Assembly (NCBI RefSeq): GCF_014207905.1
Contig: NZ_JACHLB010000002.1
Location: forward strand, 62,001-126,000
Direction: 5' to 3'
Source: Flavobacterium notoginsengisoli
Lineage (GTDB): Bacteria > Bacteroidota > Bacteroidia > Flavobacteriales > Flavobacteriaceae
DNA length: 64,000 nucleotides
A model generated the notes under the pieces. It was not told where the DNA came from. It made no database searches and saw only the letters and a list, made by a program, of their open reading frames with translations. The translations under genes and the position numbers were made by a program. The number at the start of each line of letters is the position of its first letter. Within the stretch, counting starts at the first letter, position 1. Shown here in pieces: positions 8,554-17,091 of this stretch.

Positions 8554-9333
8554 TTATGCTCTTATTATAAAATGTTCTTTTTCTTGCTCGCGCCTGAAGA
8601 ATACAAATCCCCATTGAAAAGTGTCAATCGTAACTTTTACTTTAGGATGGTTTTTAATGATTTCCCAAGCTTCTTCCATTTCTTTTGACCAATGAATATC
8701 GTCGAAAATCCAAACAGAATCGTTGTTAATTGTCGATAATAAAAGTTCAAAATAAGCTAAAGTTGCTTTTTTTGAATGATTACCATCAAAATATATTAGA
8801 TTGTAGATTGTAGCTTGTAGATTTTCTGAAATTAAAAATGATTCAAATTCTGAAATTACATTTTCTACGTTTTTACAATCAAATTGATTTAATTGATTTT
8901 TTGCAATGCCAGCTGTATTTGGGCAACCTTCAAGTGTAATTACTTTAGCTTTCGGATTTCCTAAAGCTAAAGCTGAAGTTGCTAATCCTAGAGATGTTCC
9001 AATTTCTAAAATATTTTCTGGCTGAAAATAATTCGTTACACGAAACAATAATTCTGCTCGTTTTGGAGAAATTCCAGCTGTTTGAGCAATTTTAGAAATC
9101 TGTCTTCGGTTCGATTTAAAAACTCTTGAACCAGCTCCAAAATCGGTTACTTCGATAAAATTCTTATTCTTTAAAAGTGACTTTCTGTAATTTTCAAGAA
9201 TGCGATATTCAGGTTTTCTTTTCTTATCGTAGAAGCATTTCGTTAATAAATTAAAAACGAAAGGCGAATGAACGGCGTGTTCATTTTTAGAATTCCAAAG
9301 GAACTTTAGATAAGATTTTATTTGAAAAAGCAT
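8554..9333 (-). CDS. class I SAM-dependent methyltransferase, O-methyltransferase-like
   Basis: A 259-residue cytoplasmic protein with a Rossmann-type SAM-binding core. ILEIGTSLGLATSALAL is motif I, VITLEGCPNTAGIA ends in the acidic motif II residue, and YFDGNHSKKATLAYFELLL then VWIFDDIHWSKEMEEAW are later motifs. The DGNH and FDDIHW pattern resembles caffeoyl-CoA/catechol O-methyltransferase-like enzymes, but the substrate cannot be inferred. The N-terminal SPFVFNLLTKCF block is common in Bacteroidetes homologues. It lies 21 bases downstream of the FKBP gene on the same strand, so the two may be cotranscribed. Confidence 0.85.
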   Translation of the reverse strand: MLFQIKSYLKFLWNSKNEHAVHSPFVFNLLTKCFYDKKRKPEYRILENYRKSLLKNKNFIEVTDFGAGSRVFKSNRRQISKIAQTAGISPKRAELLFRVTNYFQPENILEIGTSLGLATSALALGNPKAKVITLEGCPNTAGIAKNQLNQFDCKNVENVISEFESFLISENLQATIYNLIYFDGNHSKKATLAYFELLLSTINNDSVWIFDDIHWSKEMEEAWEIIKNHPKVKVTIDTFQWGFVFFRREQEKEHFIIRA

Positions 9334-9354
9334 TTAAAAATTTGCAATAAGTGA

Positions 9355-9828
9355 TTAGTTTACTTTAATCAATTTTACATCAAAAATAAGTACAGAACCT
9401 CCAGGAATTCCACTTCTGTCATAACTTCCATATCCCAAATGAGCAGGAATCAAAAGCGTTCCGCTGCCGCCTTCTTTAAATAACGGAATTCCTTCTGTCC
9501 AACCTTGAATCACTTGCGTTAGAGGGAAAGTAATTCCGGCGCTGCTACTTTGGTCAAACGTTTTTCCACTTGTGAAAGAACCTGTATAAGCTACAGTAAC
9601 AGATGAAGTAGATGTTGGCTGTTTTCCAGTTCCAGGCTCATTAATAATGTAATACAAACCAGAATCTGTTCTTTGTGCAGTTAAATTGTTTTTGGCAATG
9701 TAATCTTTGATTTCTTGTTCGTTTTGTTCTCTGTAATCTTTTGCTGGTTCTGGTGCTGAATCTTTGTCCGAACTTACACAAGAAACAAATAACGTTAAAC
9801 TAAATAATGCGGCTAATAATTTTTTCAT
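9355..9828 (-). CDS. FKBP-type peptidyl-prolyl cis-trans isomerase, lipoprotein
   Basis: A 157-residue envelope lipoprotein with a lipobox ending in the Cys of LFVSC (about residue 17) and a C-terminal FKBP domain. The FKBP core shows VTVAYTGSFTSGKTFDQSS, FPLTQVIQGWTEGIPLFKEGG, LLIPAHLGYG and LIFDVKLIKV, matching active-site positions of the family. It should catalyse proline isomerisation during folding of exported proteins. Several flavobacterial FKBPs are lipoproteins linked to gliding motility; this one is not next to gliding genes. The CAGT-type repeat that carries the four-helix-bundle gene starts just upstream. Confidence 0.92.
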   Translation of the reverse strand: MKKLLAALFSLTLFVSCVSSDKDSAPEPAKDYREQNEQEIKDYIAKNNLTAQRTDSGLYYIINEPGTGKQPTSTSSVTVAYTGSFTSGKTFDQSSSAGITFPLTQVIQGWTEGIPLFKEGGSGTLLIPAHLGYGSYDRSGIPGGSVLIFDVKLIKVN

Positions 9829-9870
9829 TGTGGTATTTTATTTTTTTAATGTTGGTAAATATAGGGAAAT

Positions 9871-10390
9871 TAGTTTTTAGTCGCAGTCACAGTGACAGTT
9901 TTCAGTTTGTTGGAATCTTTAAAAGTTTTAGCTGCATCCAAACTTACTAGGATTATTTATCATATAATTTATTAATCTTCCTATTTCAAGATTTTTTAGA
10001 TGTAAGTTTTCAAATGTCTCTTTGCTGATGTATTTGCATTCCATTGAAAATTCAAGCCAAGTAAATGTTTCTGAATTTTCAGCGTCACTATCAGTTAACT
10101 TACTCACAAAATGATTTGGATATCTTCTTTTTCTATAAGATTCAGCGATATTTGCTGAAACACTTCTAGAAGATCTTCTTATTTGATCTGTTAATGAATA
10201 TTTTTCTTCTACAGGAAAAGTTTTTGATAATTCGAAAATTTCCATCGCAAGCTCAAAAGATTTCTTGTATGCCAGTAATTCTTTAAAATCCATATATTAT
10301 TTTTTTTGCAAGAATAATAAAAAAGAAAGAAAAAGTTTACTTTTAAAGAAAAAAACTGAAAACTGTCACTGTGACTGAAAACTAAAAAAT
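9871..10390. mobile_element. CAGT-type inverted-repeat element, copy C, carrying a four-helix-bundle gene
   Basis: The left arm (9871-9910) and right arm (10351-10390) are inverted copies. A core of 25 bases at 9884-9908 is perfectly complementary to 10353-10377; it starts CAGTCACAGTGACAGT and contains its own small dyad GTCAC-A-GTGAC. The arms enclose one complete gene (9928-10293) and little else. The right arm ends exactly at the stop codon of the ABC-F gene. Empty versions with related arms are at 2181, 6095 and 22611; the copy at 22685-22702 shares an exact 18-mer with 10371-10388. Treating it as a mobile or formerly mobile unit is inference. Confidence 0.6.
9928..10293 (-). CDS. four-helix-bundle protein (S23 / 23S rRNA intervening-sequence protein family)
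   Basis: A 121-residue protein of the family first found as the open reading frame of intervening sequences in spirochaete and Coxiella 23S rRNA. Family members form a four-helix bundle (often pentameric) with a basic surface, and include the Avd proteins of diversity-generating retroelements. The recognisable core is DFKELLAYKKSFELAMEIF, SKTFPVEEKYSLTDQIRRSS and RSVSANIAESYRKRRY, the last being the conserved basic helix. No 23S gene or retroelement is near. It is enclosed by the CAGT-type inverted repeat, its start being 59 bases from the right arm. The function is unknown; nucleic-acid binding is inferred from relatives. Confidence 0.88.
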   Translation of the reverse strand: MDFKELLAYKKSFELAMEIFELSKTFPVEEKYSLTDQIRRSSRSVSANIAESYRKRRYPNHFVSKLTDSDAENSETFTWLEFSMECKYISKETFENLHLKNLEIGRLINYMINNPSKFGCS

Positions 10391-12252
10391 TACCCTTCAA
10401 GTTTAGCCGAAAGTTCAAACCAACGTTCTTCTTTGGCATCTATTTTATTGATTATATTTTGAAGTTCGTTTGCTTTCTTTTCAATATCGGCGTCTGCGAC
10501 TTTTCCGTCAGAGAATAGTTGTTCGATTTTAGTTTTTTCGATTTCTAAATCTTTAATTTCTCTTTCGATTTTCTGATATTCTTTTTGTTCGTTAAAGCTT
10601 AGATTTCCTGTTGGATTATTTTGTTTCCAGTCTTTCTTTTCGGCTTTATTTTCTTCTTTTTGAGTAACATCGGCGCTGTCTTCATAAGCTCTAAAATCAG
10701 AATAATTTCCTGGGAAGTTTTCAATTTCGCCTTCTCCTCTAAAAACAAATAAATGATCGACAATTTTATCCATGAAGTAACGGTCGTGTGAAACAACCAA
10801 TAAACAGCCTGGATAATCTAAAAGGAAACTTTCTAAAACATTAAGTGTTACAATATCCAAATCGTTTGTTGGCTCATCGAGAATCAAAAAGTTCGGATTC
10901 TGAATTAAAACCGTACACAGATACAAACGTTTTAATTCGCCACCGCTCAATTTTTCTACATAATCGTATTGTTTTTTGGCATCAAAAAGAAAACGCTCTA
11001 ATAGTTGTGAAGCCGAAATAATTTTTCCTTTTGCCAACGGAATATATTCTCCATACTCCTTAATAATATCAATAACACGCTGTCCTGGTTTTGGGTTAAT
11101 TCCAGATTGCGTGTAATAACCAACTTTTATAGTATCACCTTTTACAACGCGGCCACTGTCTGGCGGAATTGTTCCTGTCAAAAGATTTAAGAAAGTCGAT
11201 TTTCCTGTTCCGTTTTTACCAATAATTCCAATTCGTTCTCCACGTTGAAAATCGAAACTGAAATTGTCAAGAATAACTTTGTCTTTAAATTTTTTAGAAA
11301 GTTTATGAAGCTCAATAATTTTGCTTCCCATTCTTTCCATATTAATTTCGAGCTCAACTTTGTTTTCTTTACGTCGGCTTTGTGCTTTTTCTTTAATAAT
11401 GTAGAAATCATCCTGACGTGATTTAGATTTGGTTGTTCTCGCTTTTGGCTGGCGGCGCATCCATTCTAATTCTTTTACAAAAAGGTTTTTAGCTTTGTCA
11501 ATACTCGCATTTTCAGAAGTAATTCTTTCTTCTTTTTTCTGTAAATAGTAAGAATAATTTCCTTTGTATTGGTATAATTTTCCATTGTCTAATTCGACAA
11601 TTTCGTTACAAACACGCTCCAAAAAGAAACGGTCGTGCGTAACCATAAACAAGGTAATATTTTCTTTGGCAAAATAACTTTCCAACCATTCGATCATTTC
11701 CAAATCTAAATGGTTAGTTGGCTCATCCAAAATCAATAAATCTGGACGGTTGATTAAGATTATTGCCAATGAAAGACGTTTTTTCTGTCCTCCAGAAAGA
11801 TTTTTTACTTTAAGTTTAAAATCTTCTAATTTCAGTTTGAATAAGATTTGTTTGTATTGTGTTTCAAAATCCCAAGCATTATGCTGATCCATTGCATCAA
11901 AAGCTTTTTGATATGCTTCTTCATCATTTGGGTTTTCAAGCGCTTTTTCGTAAGCTTCAATAACTTTTAAAGTTTCGTTATCCGAAGCGAAAATGCTTTC
12001 TTCAATTGTCAATTCATCCTGCAGATTGTTATCTTGAGAAAGAAAAGCCATTCTGATTCCTTTTCTCAAAACAACTTGCCCAGTATCTGGTTCGTCCAAA
12101 CCATTAATAATACTCATAATAGTTGTTTTTCCAGAACCGTTTTTAGCAATAAAAGCGATTTTTTGATCTTTGTTGATTCCAAAAGAAATGTTGTCAAAAA
12201 GGACTCTTTCGCCAAATGACTTCGATATATTTTCTACAGATAAATAATTCAC
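10390..12252 (-). CDS. ABC-F family ATPase, Uup-like
   Basis: A 620-residue soluble protein with two ABC ATPase domains and no membrane segments, the layout of the ABC-F translation factors that bind the ribosomal E site. The first domain has KNGSGKT (about residue 38), LSGGQKKRLSLAI and LLILDEPTNHLD. The second has GKNGTGKST (about 347), LSGGELKRLYLC and FLILDEPTNDLD. Between them is the inter-domain linker with ELEWMRRQPKART. The tail from about 545 is a coiled coil (EYQKIEREIKDLEIEK... to the end) as in Uup, which fits better than EttA or YheS. The stop codon abuts the right arm of the four-helix-bundle element. Confidence 0.93.
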   Translation of the reverse strand: MNYLSVENISKSFGERVLFDNISFGINKDQKIAFIAKNGSGKTTIMSIINGLDEPDTGQVVLRKGIRMAFLSQDNNLQDELTIEESIFASDNETLKVIEAYEKALENPNDEEAYQKAFDAMDQHNAWDFETQYKQILFKLKLEDFKLKVKNLSGGQKKRLSLAIILINRPDLLILDEPTNHLDLEMIEWLESYFAKENITLFMVTHDRFFLERVCNEIVELDNGKLYQYKGNYSYYLQKKEERITSENASIDKAKNLFVKELEWMRRQPKARTTKSKSRQDDFYIIKEKAQSRRKENKVELEINMERMGSKIIELHKLSKKFKDKVILDNFSFDFQRGERIGIIGKNGTGKSTFLNLLTGTIPPDSGRVVKGDTIKVGYYTQSGINPKPGQRVIDIIKEYGEYIPLAKGKIISASQLLERFLFDAKKQYDYVEKLSGGELKRLYLCTVLIQNPNFLILDEPTNDLDIVTLNVLESFLLDYPGCLLVVSHDRYFMDKIVDHLFVFRGEGEIENFPGNYSDFRAYEDSADVTQKEENKAEKKDWKQNNPTGNLSFNEQKEYQKIEREIKDLEIEKTKIEQLFSDGKVADADIEKKANELQNIINKIDAKEERWFELSAKLEG

Positions 12253-12269
12253 AAGAATAAAATTTTTTG

Positions 12270-12277
12270 CAAAAGTA
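12270..12277 (-). promoter_or_regulatory. TACTTTTG -7 box of the ABC-F gene
   Basis: The minus strand reads TACTTTTG, an exact TAnnTTTG match, 18 bases upstream of the start at 12252. No convincing -33 element is visible. Confidence 0.55.
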
Positions 12278-12301
12278 AACTATTATCTTACGATTTGCGA
12301 A

Positions 12302-13267
12302 TTATTTATGGAGATACAAATCGAGTGCTGGAGCTAAATCAAAATAATGAATCTGCTGTAAAACATTAATTATAGGTTTGCGAATAAGCGCTTCATTTGT
12401 CAAAAAATAATGTAATCCATCTTTAGTTGCAATTCCTTCAAGTTGGTGAAAAGGAAGTTTTAAATCGATTCTTCTCTTGTTTCCAGATAAAAAATCATCA
12501 TTTTTAAAATCATAAAGAAGATAAATAAACGGTTTTCCGAGTTTGGTATAGCCACACAAAGTAATCAAATGTTTATCTTCTAAAAATGTCGCGCCAGTAA
12601 CCAAACCTTTGGTGTCGAGTGTAGCTTTTAATGTGGCAATTTGATTTCCTACTTGATTGGGCAAAGTGTAAATTGAAGTTTTAGAAGATTTCCATTGTTT
12701 GGTAAATAAATATATGCTGTCTTTTAAAATGATAAAAGCCTCACAGTCAAAATCGGTTTTGTTGGGTTTTGAAGCAGATAAATCTTTTTGGTCAGCATAA
12801 GTAAAATTGATTGTTTCGATTTTGGGCTTTTCTTCTAAAAATGATTTCTTTTCAATTTTAAATATTTTTAAATCAGATCGGTTTCCTGAATAATTATTGC
12901 CAAAATCACCAATATAAATATGCGAACTGTCTTGTGCAATTTCTTCCCAATCGTTATTTATGATGTCGTTAAGAATGATTTTTCTTTTGATTTTTCCCAA
13001 AGAATCCAATCCGTAAATGGTTTGATCGTGATCATCATTATGTGTCCAGAATAAATTTTCGAAAGCGATTAATCCAGAGGTTTCTTTTATAGAATCGTTT
13101 AAGCGAATGGAATATTCTGGTTTTAGTTTTAAGTTTTTATAACTGCAACTTCCGTCATTAATTGTAGCATCAGAATTGTAATTTTCAGCCTTTGGATCGG
13201 TGCAGCCAGAAATTTGCGCATTGACAGCCGTTGTTATGGTGAGAAAGAAGAAAAAGAATTTTAGCAT
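12302..13267 (-). CDS. secreted protein with a GCTDPxAxNY motif and propeller-like body
   Basis: A 321-residue protein with a typical signal peptide (LKFFFFFLTITTAVNA, cut before QISG). Immediately after the cleavage site comes the cysteine-containing block GCTDPKAENYNSDATINDG, a motif frequent in secreted Bacteroidetes proteins but usually found nearer their ends. The rest consists of repeated strand-rich segments such as LIAFENLFWTHNDDHDQTIY and DWEEIAQDSSHIYIGDFGNN, like a beta-propeller. No catalytic signature was identified. It is a single gene, divergent from the exopolysaccharide transferase gene, and its function is unknown. Confidence 0.78.
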   Translation of the reverse strand: MLKFFFFFLTITTAVNAQISGCTDPKAENYNSDATINDGSCSYKNLKLKPEYSIRLNDSIKETSGLIAFENLFWTHNDDHDQTIYGLDSLGKIKRKIILNDIINNDWEEIAQDSSHIYIGDFGNNYSGNRSDLKIFKIEKKSFLEEKPKIETINFTYADQKDLSASKPNKTDFDCEAFIILKDSIYLFTKQWKSSKTSIYTLPNQVGNQIATLKATLDTKGLVTGATFLEDKHLITLCGYTKLGKPFIYLLYDFKNDDFLSGNKRRIDLKLPFHQLEGIATKDGLHYFLTNEALIRKPIINVLQQIHYFDLAPALDLYLHK

Positions 13268-13412
13268 GATTGCAATATTAAATTTGCATACCTTAAAAGT
13301 AAAGTTTTAAATAATAGAATAAAAATAGTATTAAAAAATATAATTTAAATGTTACTTTGCAACACTAAAAACACCATTGTTTTCTATTCTTTAGAATAAA
13401 GTCAAACCCAGA

Positions 13413-14831
13413 ATGAAGATTTTACAGAAACTGTCGCATTACCGAATCTCACGTTACTTCAAACTTTTGTTTGTTATAGTCGATGTGATACTACTTAATT
13501 TAGCAACGGTACTTTCTTCATTGGCAAGATTTGGAAGTCTAAATAAATTGCTGACAAAAGAAGAGCAGACTATTTCGCTTTTGGCAATTTTTGTCTGGAT
13601 TGTTTTATTGTTTCAAAATGATTCGAACAGAAGTATTCGCGTTGAGCCAATTGAATCTATTTTATGGAGAACGATAAAAAAGATTTCTATTCATGCCGCT
13701 TTAATTTCTGTTTCAGTGGTTTATTTAAAATATGCTGATATTTCAAGACTTCGAATGGTGTATTTTTATTTGATCTTTTTCGGATTGTTGATGATTACGA
13801 GGTATTTATCGATGAAGCTTCTAAAATACATTCGAAGTAAAGGCTATAATTTTAAGACCTTTATTATTGTTGGTGCTAATGAAAGCGGCGAAAAAATCCG
13901 AAAAGTGTTAGCAAAAGATCTAACTTATGGATATAAATTTTTAGGCTTTTTTGACGAAAAACAAAGTCAGACGTCAGTTGATTCTGCAATGATTAAGGGT
14001 TCTTTTGAAAACGTAAAAAAGTTTTCGATTGACAACAAAATAGACGAAATGTACGTTGCATTACATATTGATAATATTGAGGTAATTAATGAATTGATTG
14101 AAATTTGCGAACAGAATATGATTCGTATCAAATTTATTCCGGATTTCCAGCTCTACACAAAAGCAAGCAAAGTTGAAGTAAGCTTTTATGAAAATACACC
14201 TGTACTAATGTTTCGAACAGAACCTATGGAATACGCTTCTAACAGGGTTCTGAAAAAAATCTTTGATGTTTGTTTTTCAGGTTTAGTTATTTTGCTGATT
14301 TTTCCTTGGCTTTTTCCTATAATTATGATTATCATTAAATTAGAATCTCCTGGTCCTGTTTTTTTTAAACAAGAAAGAGCGGGAAGAGATAATCATTCTT
14401 TTATGTGTTTGAAATTTAGAAGTATGCACGTAAATGTCTTAGCTGACAATAAACAAGCCGAAAAAGGAGATAGCCGAATTACTAAATTTGGAGCCTTTAT
14501 CCGTAAAACAAGTATAGACGAACTTCCTCAGTTTTTCAATGTTTTTTGGGGCGATATGTCGGTAGTTGGGCCAAGACCGCACATGGTTAATTTGGCTAAA
14601 GAATATAGTGATTTAATCAGCAATTATTTAGTTCGCCAGTACGCAAAGCCTGGAATTACGGGTTGGGCGCAAGTAAACGGCTTTAGAGGTGAAACGAAAG
14701 TATTAAGTGATATGGAAAATCGTGTAGAATATGATATTTGGTATATCGAAAACTGGAGTTTTCTGCTCGATATAAAAATTGTAATAAAAACGGTAATCAA
14801 TATTATTAAAGGCGAAGAAAATGCCTATTAG
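13413..14831 (+). CDS. undecaprenyl-phosphate glycosylphosphotransferase (exopolysaccharide initiation)
   Basis: A 472-residue inner-membrane enzyme that moves a sugar-phosphate from a nucleotide sugar onto undecaprenyl phosphate, the first step in making an extracellular polysaccharide. It has four N-terminal membrane segments (to about 130), a CoA-binding-like domain (FIIVGANESGEKIRKVL) and a further membrane segment near 285 leading into the PglC/WcaJ catalytic domain: FFKQERAGRDN, CLKFRSMH, RKTSIDELPQFFNVFWGDMSVVGPRPH and PGITGWAQVNGFRGET. The sugar is probably glucose or galactose. The rest of a capsule locus is absent. It converges on the CpsB-type gene, with five bases between the stops. 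Confidence 0.93.
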   Translation: MKILQKLSHYRISRYFKLLFVIVDVILLNLATVLSSLARFGSLNKLLTKEEQTISLLAIFVWIVLLFQNDSNRSIRVEPIESILWRTIKKISIHAALISVSVVYLKYADISRLRMVYFYLIFFGLLMITRYLSMKLLKYIRSKGYNFKTFIIVGANESGEKIRKVLAKDLTYGYKFLGFFDEKQSQTSVDSAMIKGSFENVKKFSIDNKIDEMYVALHIDNIEVINELIEICEQNMIRIKFIPDFQLYTKASKVEVSFYENTPVLMFRTEPMEYASNRVLKKIFDVCFSGLVILLIFPWLFPIIMIIIKLESPGPVFFKQERAGRDNHSFMCLKFRSMHVNVLADNKQAEKGDSRITKFGAFIRKTSIDELPQFFNVFWGDMSVVGPRPHMVNLAKEYSDLISNYLVRQYAKPGITGWAQVNGFRGETKVLSDMENRVEYDIWYIENWSFLLDIKIVIKTVINIIKGEENAY

Positions 14832-14836
14832 TCAAT

Positions 14837-15574
14837 TCAATATCTAAAAAACTCATTATTAGAAATAATCTCTTTTAGAGCATCAATATTGTCAATTTTT
14901 ACTTTTTTATCAAATGCTCTAATGTGGTTTTTGTGATGAACATCAGTTCCGCAAAAATCATACATTCCTTTCTTTAAAAGCTCATCGGCTGTATTGGCAA
15001 TCTTTGAACCATAATATTCTACAGTCGCAAGCAGATTTAATTGAAAAAGACATCCCGCATCTTTCAGTTTTTTGTACTCATCAAATTTTTTATGAAAAAA
15101 AGTATAACGCTCAGGATGTGCCAAAACTGGAATGTAACCTGCAACTTGCAATTCGAAAATCGTTTTGTATAGCGTTAAAGGTGCATTGAGATAAGACATT
15201 TCAACCAGAATGTAATTATCTTTTAAAGTTAAAAGCTTTCCTTCTTTTAAGTGTTCCGTAAACCAATCGTCTATAAAATATTCAGCAGCAGATTGAATTG
15301 GTGTTTGAATATTGTTTTCTGAGAATGCGTTTTGTGTCTCTTCGAGTTTAGATTTTATAATTTCTGGAGAATTATTCCAAACATAATGATTAATGTGCGG
15401 TGTAGTAATAATTTGAGAAATGCCAATTTTTTCTAGAGATCTTGCAAGTTCAATAGAATTGGAAATAGTTTGAGCTCCGTCATCAATTCCTGGTAAAACG
15501 TGAGAATGGATATCTACAAAACTTCCGTCTAATAGATCCTTTAAGATAGGTTTAGATTTGAAAAAAGATAGCAT
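14837..15574 (-). CDS. CpsB/CapC-type tyrosine-protein phosphatase (PHP fold)
   Basis: A 245-residue metal-dependent phosphatase of the PHP superfamily that in other bacteria dephosphorylates the tyrosine autokinase controlling polysaccharide chain length. Metal-binding motifs are DIHSHVLPGIDDGA (residues 21-34), ITTPHINHYVW, EMSY, LAHPERYTFF and FCGTDVHHKNH near the end. Its place beside an undecaprenyl-phosphate glycosylphosphotransferase supports a role in exopolysaccharide control. No tyrosine kinase gene is in the window. Confidence 0.9.
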   Translation of the reverse strand: MLSFFKSKPILKDLLDGSFVDIHSHVLPGIDDGAQTISNSIELARSLEKIGISQIITTPHINHYVWNNSPEIIKSKLEETQNAFSENNIQTPIQSAAEYFIDDWFTEHLKEGKLLTLKDNYILVEMSYLNAPLTLYKTIFELQVAGYIPVLAHPERYTFFHKKFDEYKKLKDAGCLFQLNLLATVEYYGSKIANTADELLKKGMYDFCGTDVHHKNHIRAFDKKVKIDNIDALKEIISNNEFFRY

Positions 15575-15686
15575 TGGGGCAAAACTTTATAACTCAATTT
15601 TATAGACTACAAAATTAATGTAGAAATTCTAATTAGCCGTTTTAGAATTATGTTATATTTGATTTTTAGTAAAACTGTAAAAAATT

Positions 15687-16877
15687 ATGAAAATAAAAGA
15701 GAATTTGTTCAATCAGAGAATTATTTCTATTGATGCTTTACGTGGAATTACCATTTTTGTAATGATTTTTGTAAATGAGTTGGCAAGTATTCAAAACGTT
15801 CCTCAATGGATGAAACACATGCCAGCAGATGCAGATGCAATGACTTTTGTCGATTTAGTTTTTCCTGCTTTTTTATTTATTGTCGGAATGTCCGTTCCGT
15901 TTGCATTTAATGCCAGATTACTAAAAGGAGACAGTACCAAAACTATTTGGACTCACACTTTAAAAAGAGCTTTGGCTCTTATAATCATTGGTGTTTTTAT
16001 GGTCAATGCCGAATATGGTTATGATGCTACAAAAATGATAATTGCACCAGCTTTCTGGGGACTTTTAGCCTATACAATGCCAATTCCGATTTGGAATAAA
16101 TACCCTAAAGATTTTCCTCTTTGGCTTAAAAATGTGTTGCAATACGGAGGAATCGTAGTTCTTGTAACACTTTACTTTCTATATATTCAGGATACTGGAG
16201 AAAGGGGAATGACTCCAAAATGGTGGGGAATTCTCGGTTTAATTGGTTGGGCGTATCTTTTTACGGTTATCTATTATTGGCTCGTTTCTGGAAATTTATG
16301 GGCAATGATTGGTTTTTTGGTTTTCTGCGTTGCTATGAATTCTCTAAACTTGACTGAAAATTCTTTTGTTCAAAATACTTCATGGCTGAGTTTTATTGCT
16401 GGTCATCTTACGCATGGCGCTTTGGTTTCAGCCGGAATTGTAATTTCACTGCTCTTCTTTGACCGAAAGATTGAAAATAAAATCAACTGGCCTGTAATTG
16501 CTTTTATCATATTGTTTTTTGCCGTTGGATTTGGTTTAAGACCTTTATTCGGAATTTCAAAAATTCAAGGAACTCCATCTTGGACAATGATTTCAGCGGG
16601 AATTTGTACTATTCTGTTTTACTTTTTGTATTGGCTTATGGAAGTTAAAAAACAAACCAAATGGAGTGAATTTTTTATGCCCGCAGCGGCAAATCCGCTT
16701 TTGATATATATTTTGCCGGGAGTAATTTATTATTTCTGCAAAATGCTTAATTTTCATATTATTCCAGGATATTTCAGAGTAGGTGTTCCAGGAATTATTT
16801 GGTCTTTGGTTTTTTCTACCATTATGCTTTTTGTAATGAAAATTTTAAACAAGTATAAGATTCAGTTGCATTTATAG
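15687..16877 (+). CDS. DUF5009 membrane protein, heparan-alpha-glucosaminide acetyltransferase-like (paralogue 1)
   Basis: A 396-residue integral membrane protein with about ten hydrophobic segments. The start RIISIDALRGITIFVMIFVNE and the block TFVDLVFPAFLFIVGMSVPFA are hallmarks of the DUF5009/NagX group related to lysosomal HGSNAT, which transfers acetyl groups across a membrane onto glucosamine. Whether this protein does so is not shown. Another DUF5009-type protein, with similar start and loop motifs but more distant, is at 30717-31988. A large nested palindrome follows the stop codon. Confidence 0.85.
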   Translation: MKIKENLFNQRIISIDALRGITIFVMIFVNELASIQNVPQWMKHMPADADAMTFVDLVFPAFLFIVGMSVPFAFNARLLKGDSTKTIWTHTLKRALALIIIGVFMVNAEYGYDATKMIIAPAFWGLLAYTMPIPIWNKYPKDFPLWLKNVLQYGGIVVLVTLYFLYIQDTGERGMTPKWWGILGLIGWAYLFTVIYYWLVSGNLWAMIGFLVFCVAMNSLNLTENSFVQNTSWLSFIAGHLTHGALVSAGIVISLLFFDRKIENKINWPVIAFIILFFAVGFGLRPLFGISKIQGTPSWTMISAGICTILFYFLYWLMEVKKQTKWSEFFMPAAANPLLIYILPGVIYYFCKMLNFHIIPGYFRVGVPGIIWSLVFSTIMLFVMKILNKYKIQLHL

Positions 16878-16894
16878 TTTTATTAAAACGATTT

Positions 16895-17083
16895 TTTTAA
16901 CGCAAAGGGCGCAAAGGATTTTTCGCAAAGTACGCTAAGAATTTGAGCGGAATATTTAAAAATATAAAAGTTCGCAAAGCTTTATTTACATAATGCTTTG
17001 CGAACTTCGCAGTTTGTAAAACTCACTTAAGAAAAAACTTTTGCGCCCTTTGCGAAAAATCCTTTGCGCTCTTTGCGTTAAAA
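16895..17083. repeat. nested palindromic element with GCAAAG arms
   Basis: The 36-base outer arms at 16895-16930 and 17048-17083 are inverted copies with one mismatch; each has the CGCAAAGGGCGCAAAGGATT-like sequence. An 11-base inner pair (GTTCGCAAAGC and its complement) lies at 16970-16980 and 16994-17004. The whole unit of about 190 bp fills the gap between two converging genes and could fold into one long RNA stem. Confidence 0.88.
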
Positions 17084-17091
17084 TTAAAATA

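Noticed and set aside
9871-10390. Calling the four-helix-bundle element a 23S rRNA intervening sequence or part of a diversity-generating retroelement
   Set aside because: There is no rRNA sequence around it and no reverse transcriptase or template repeat within the window. Only the protein family and the arms are shared with these systems.
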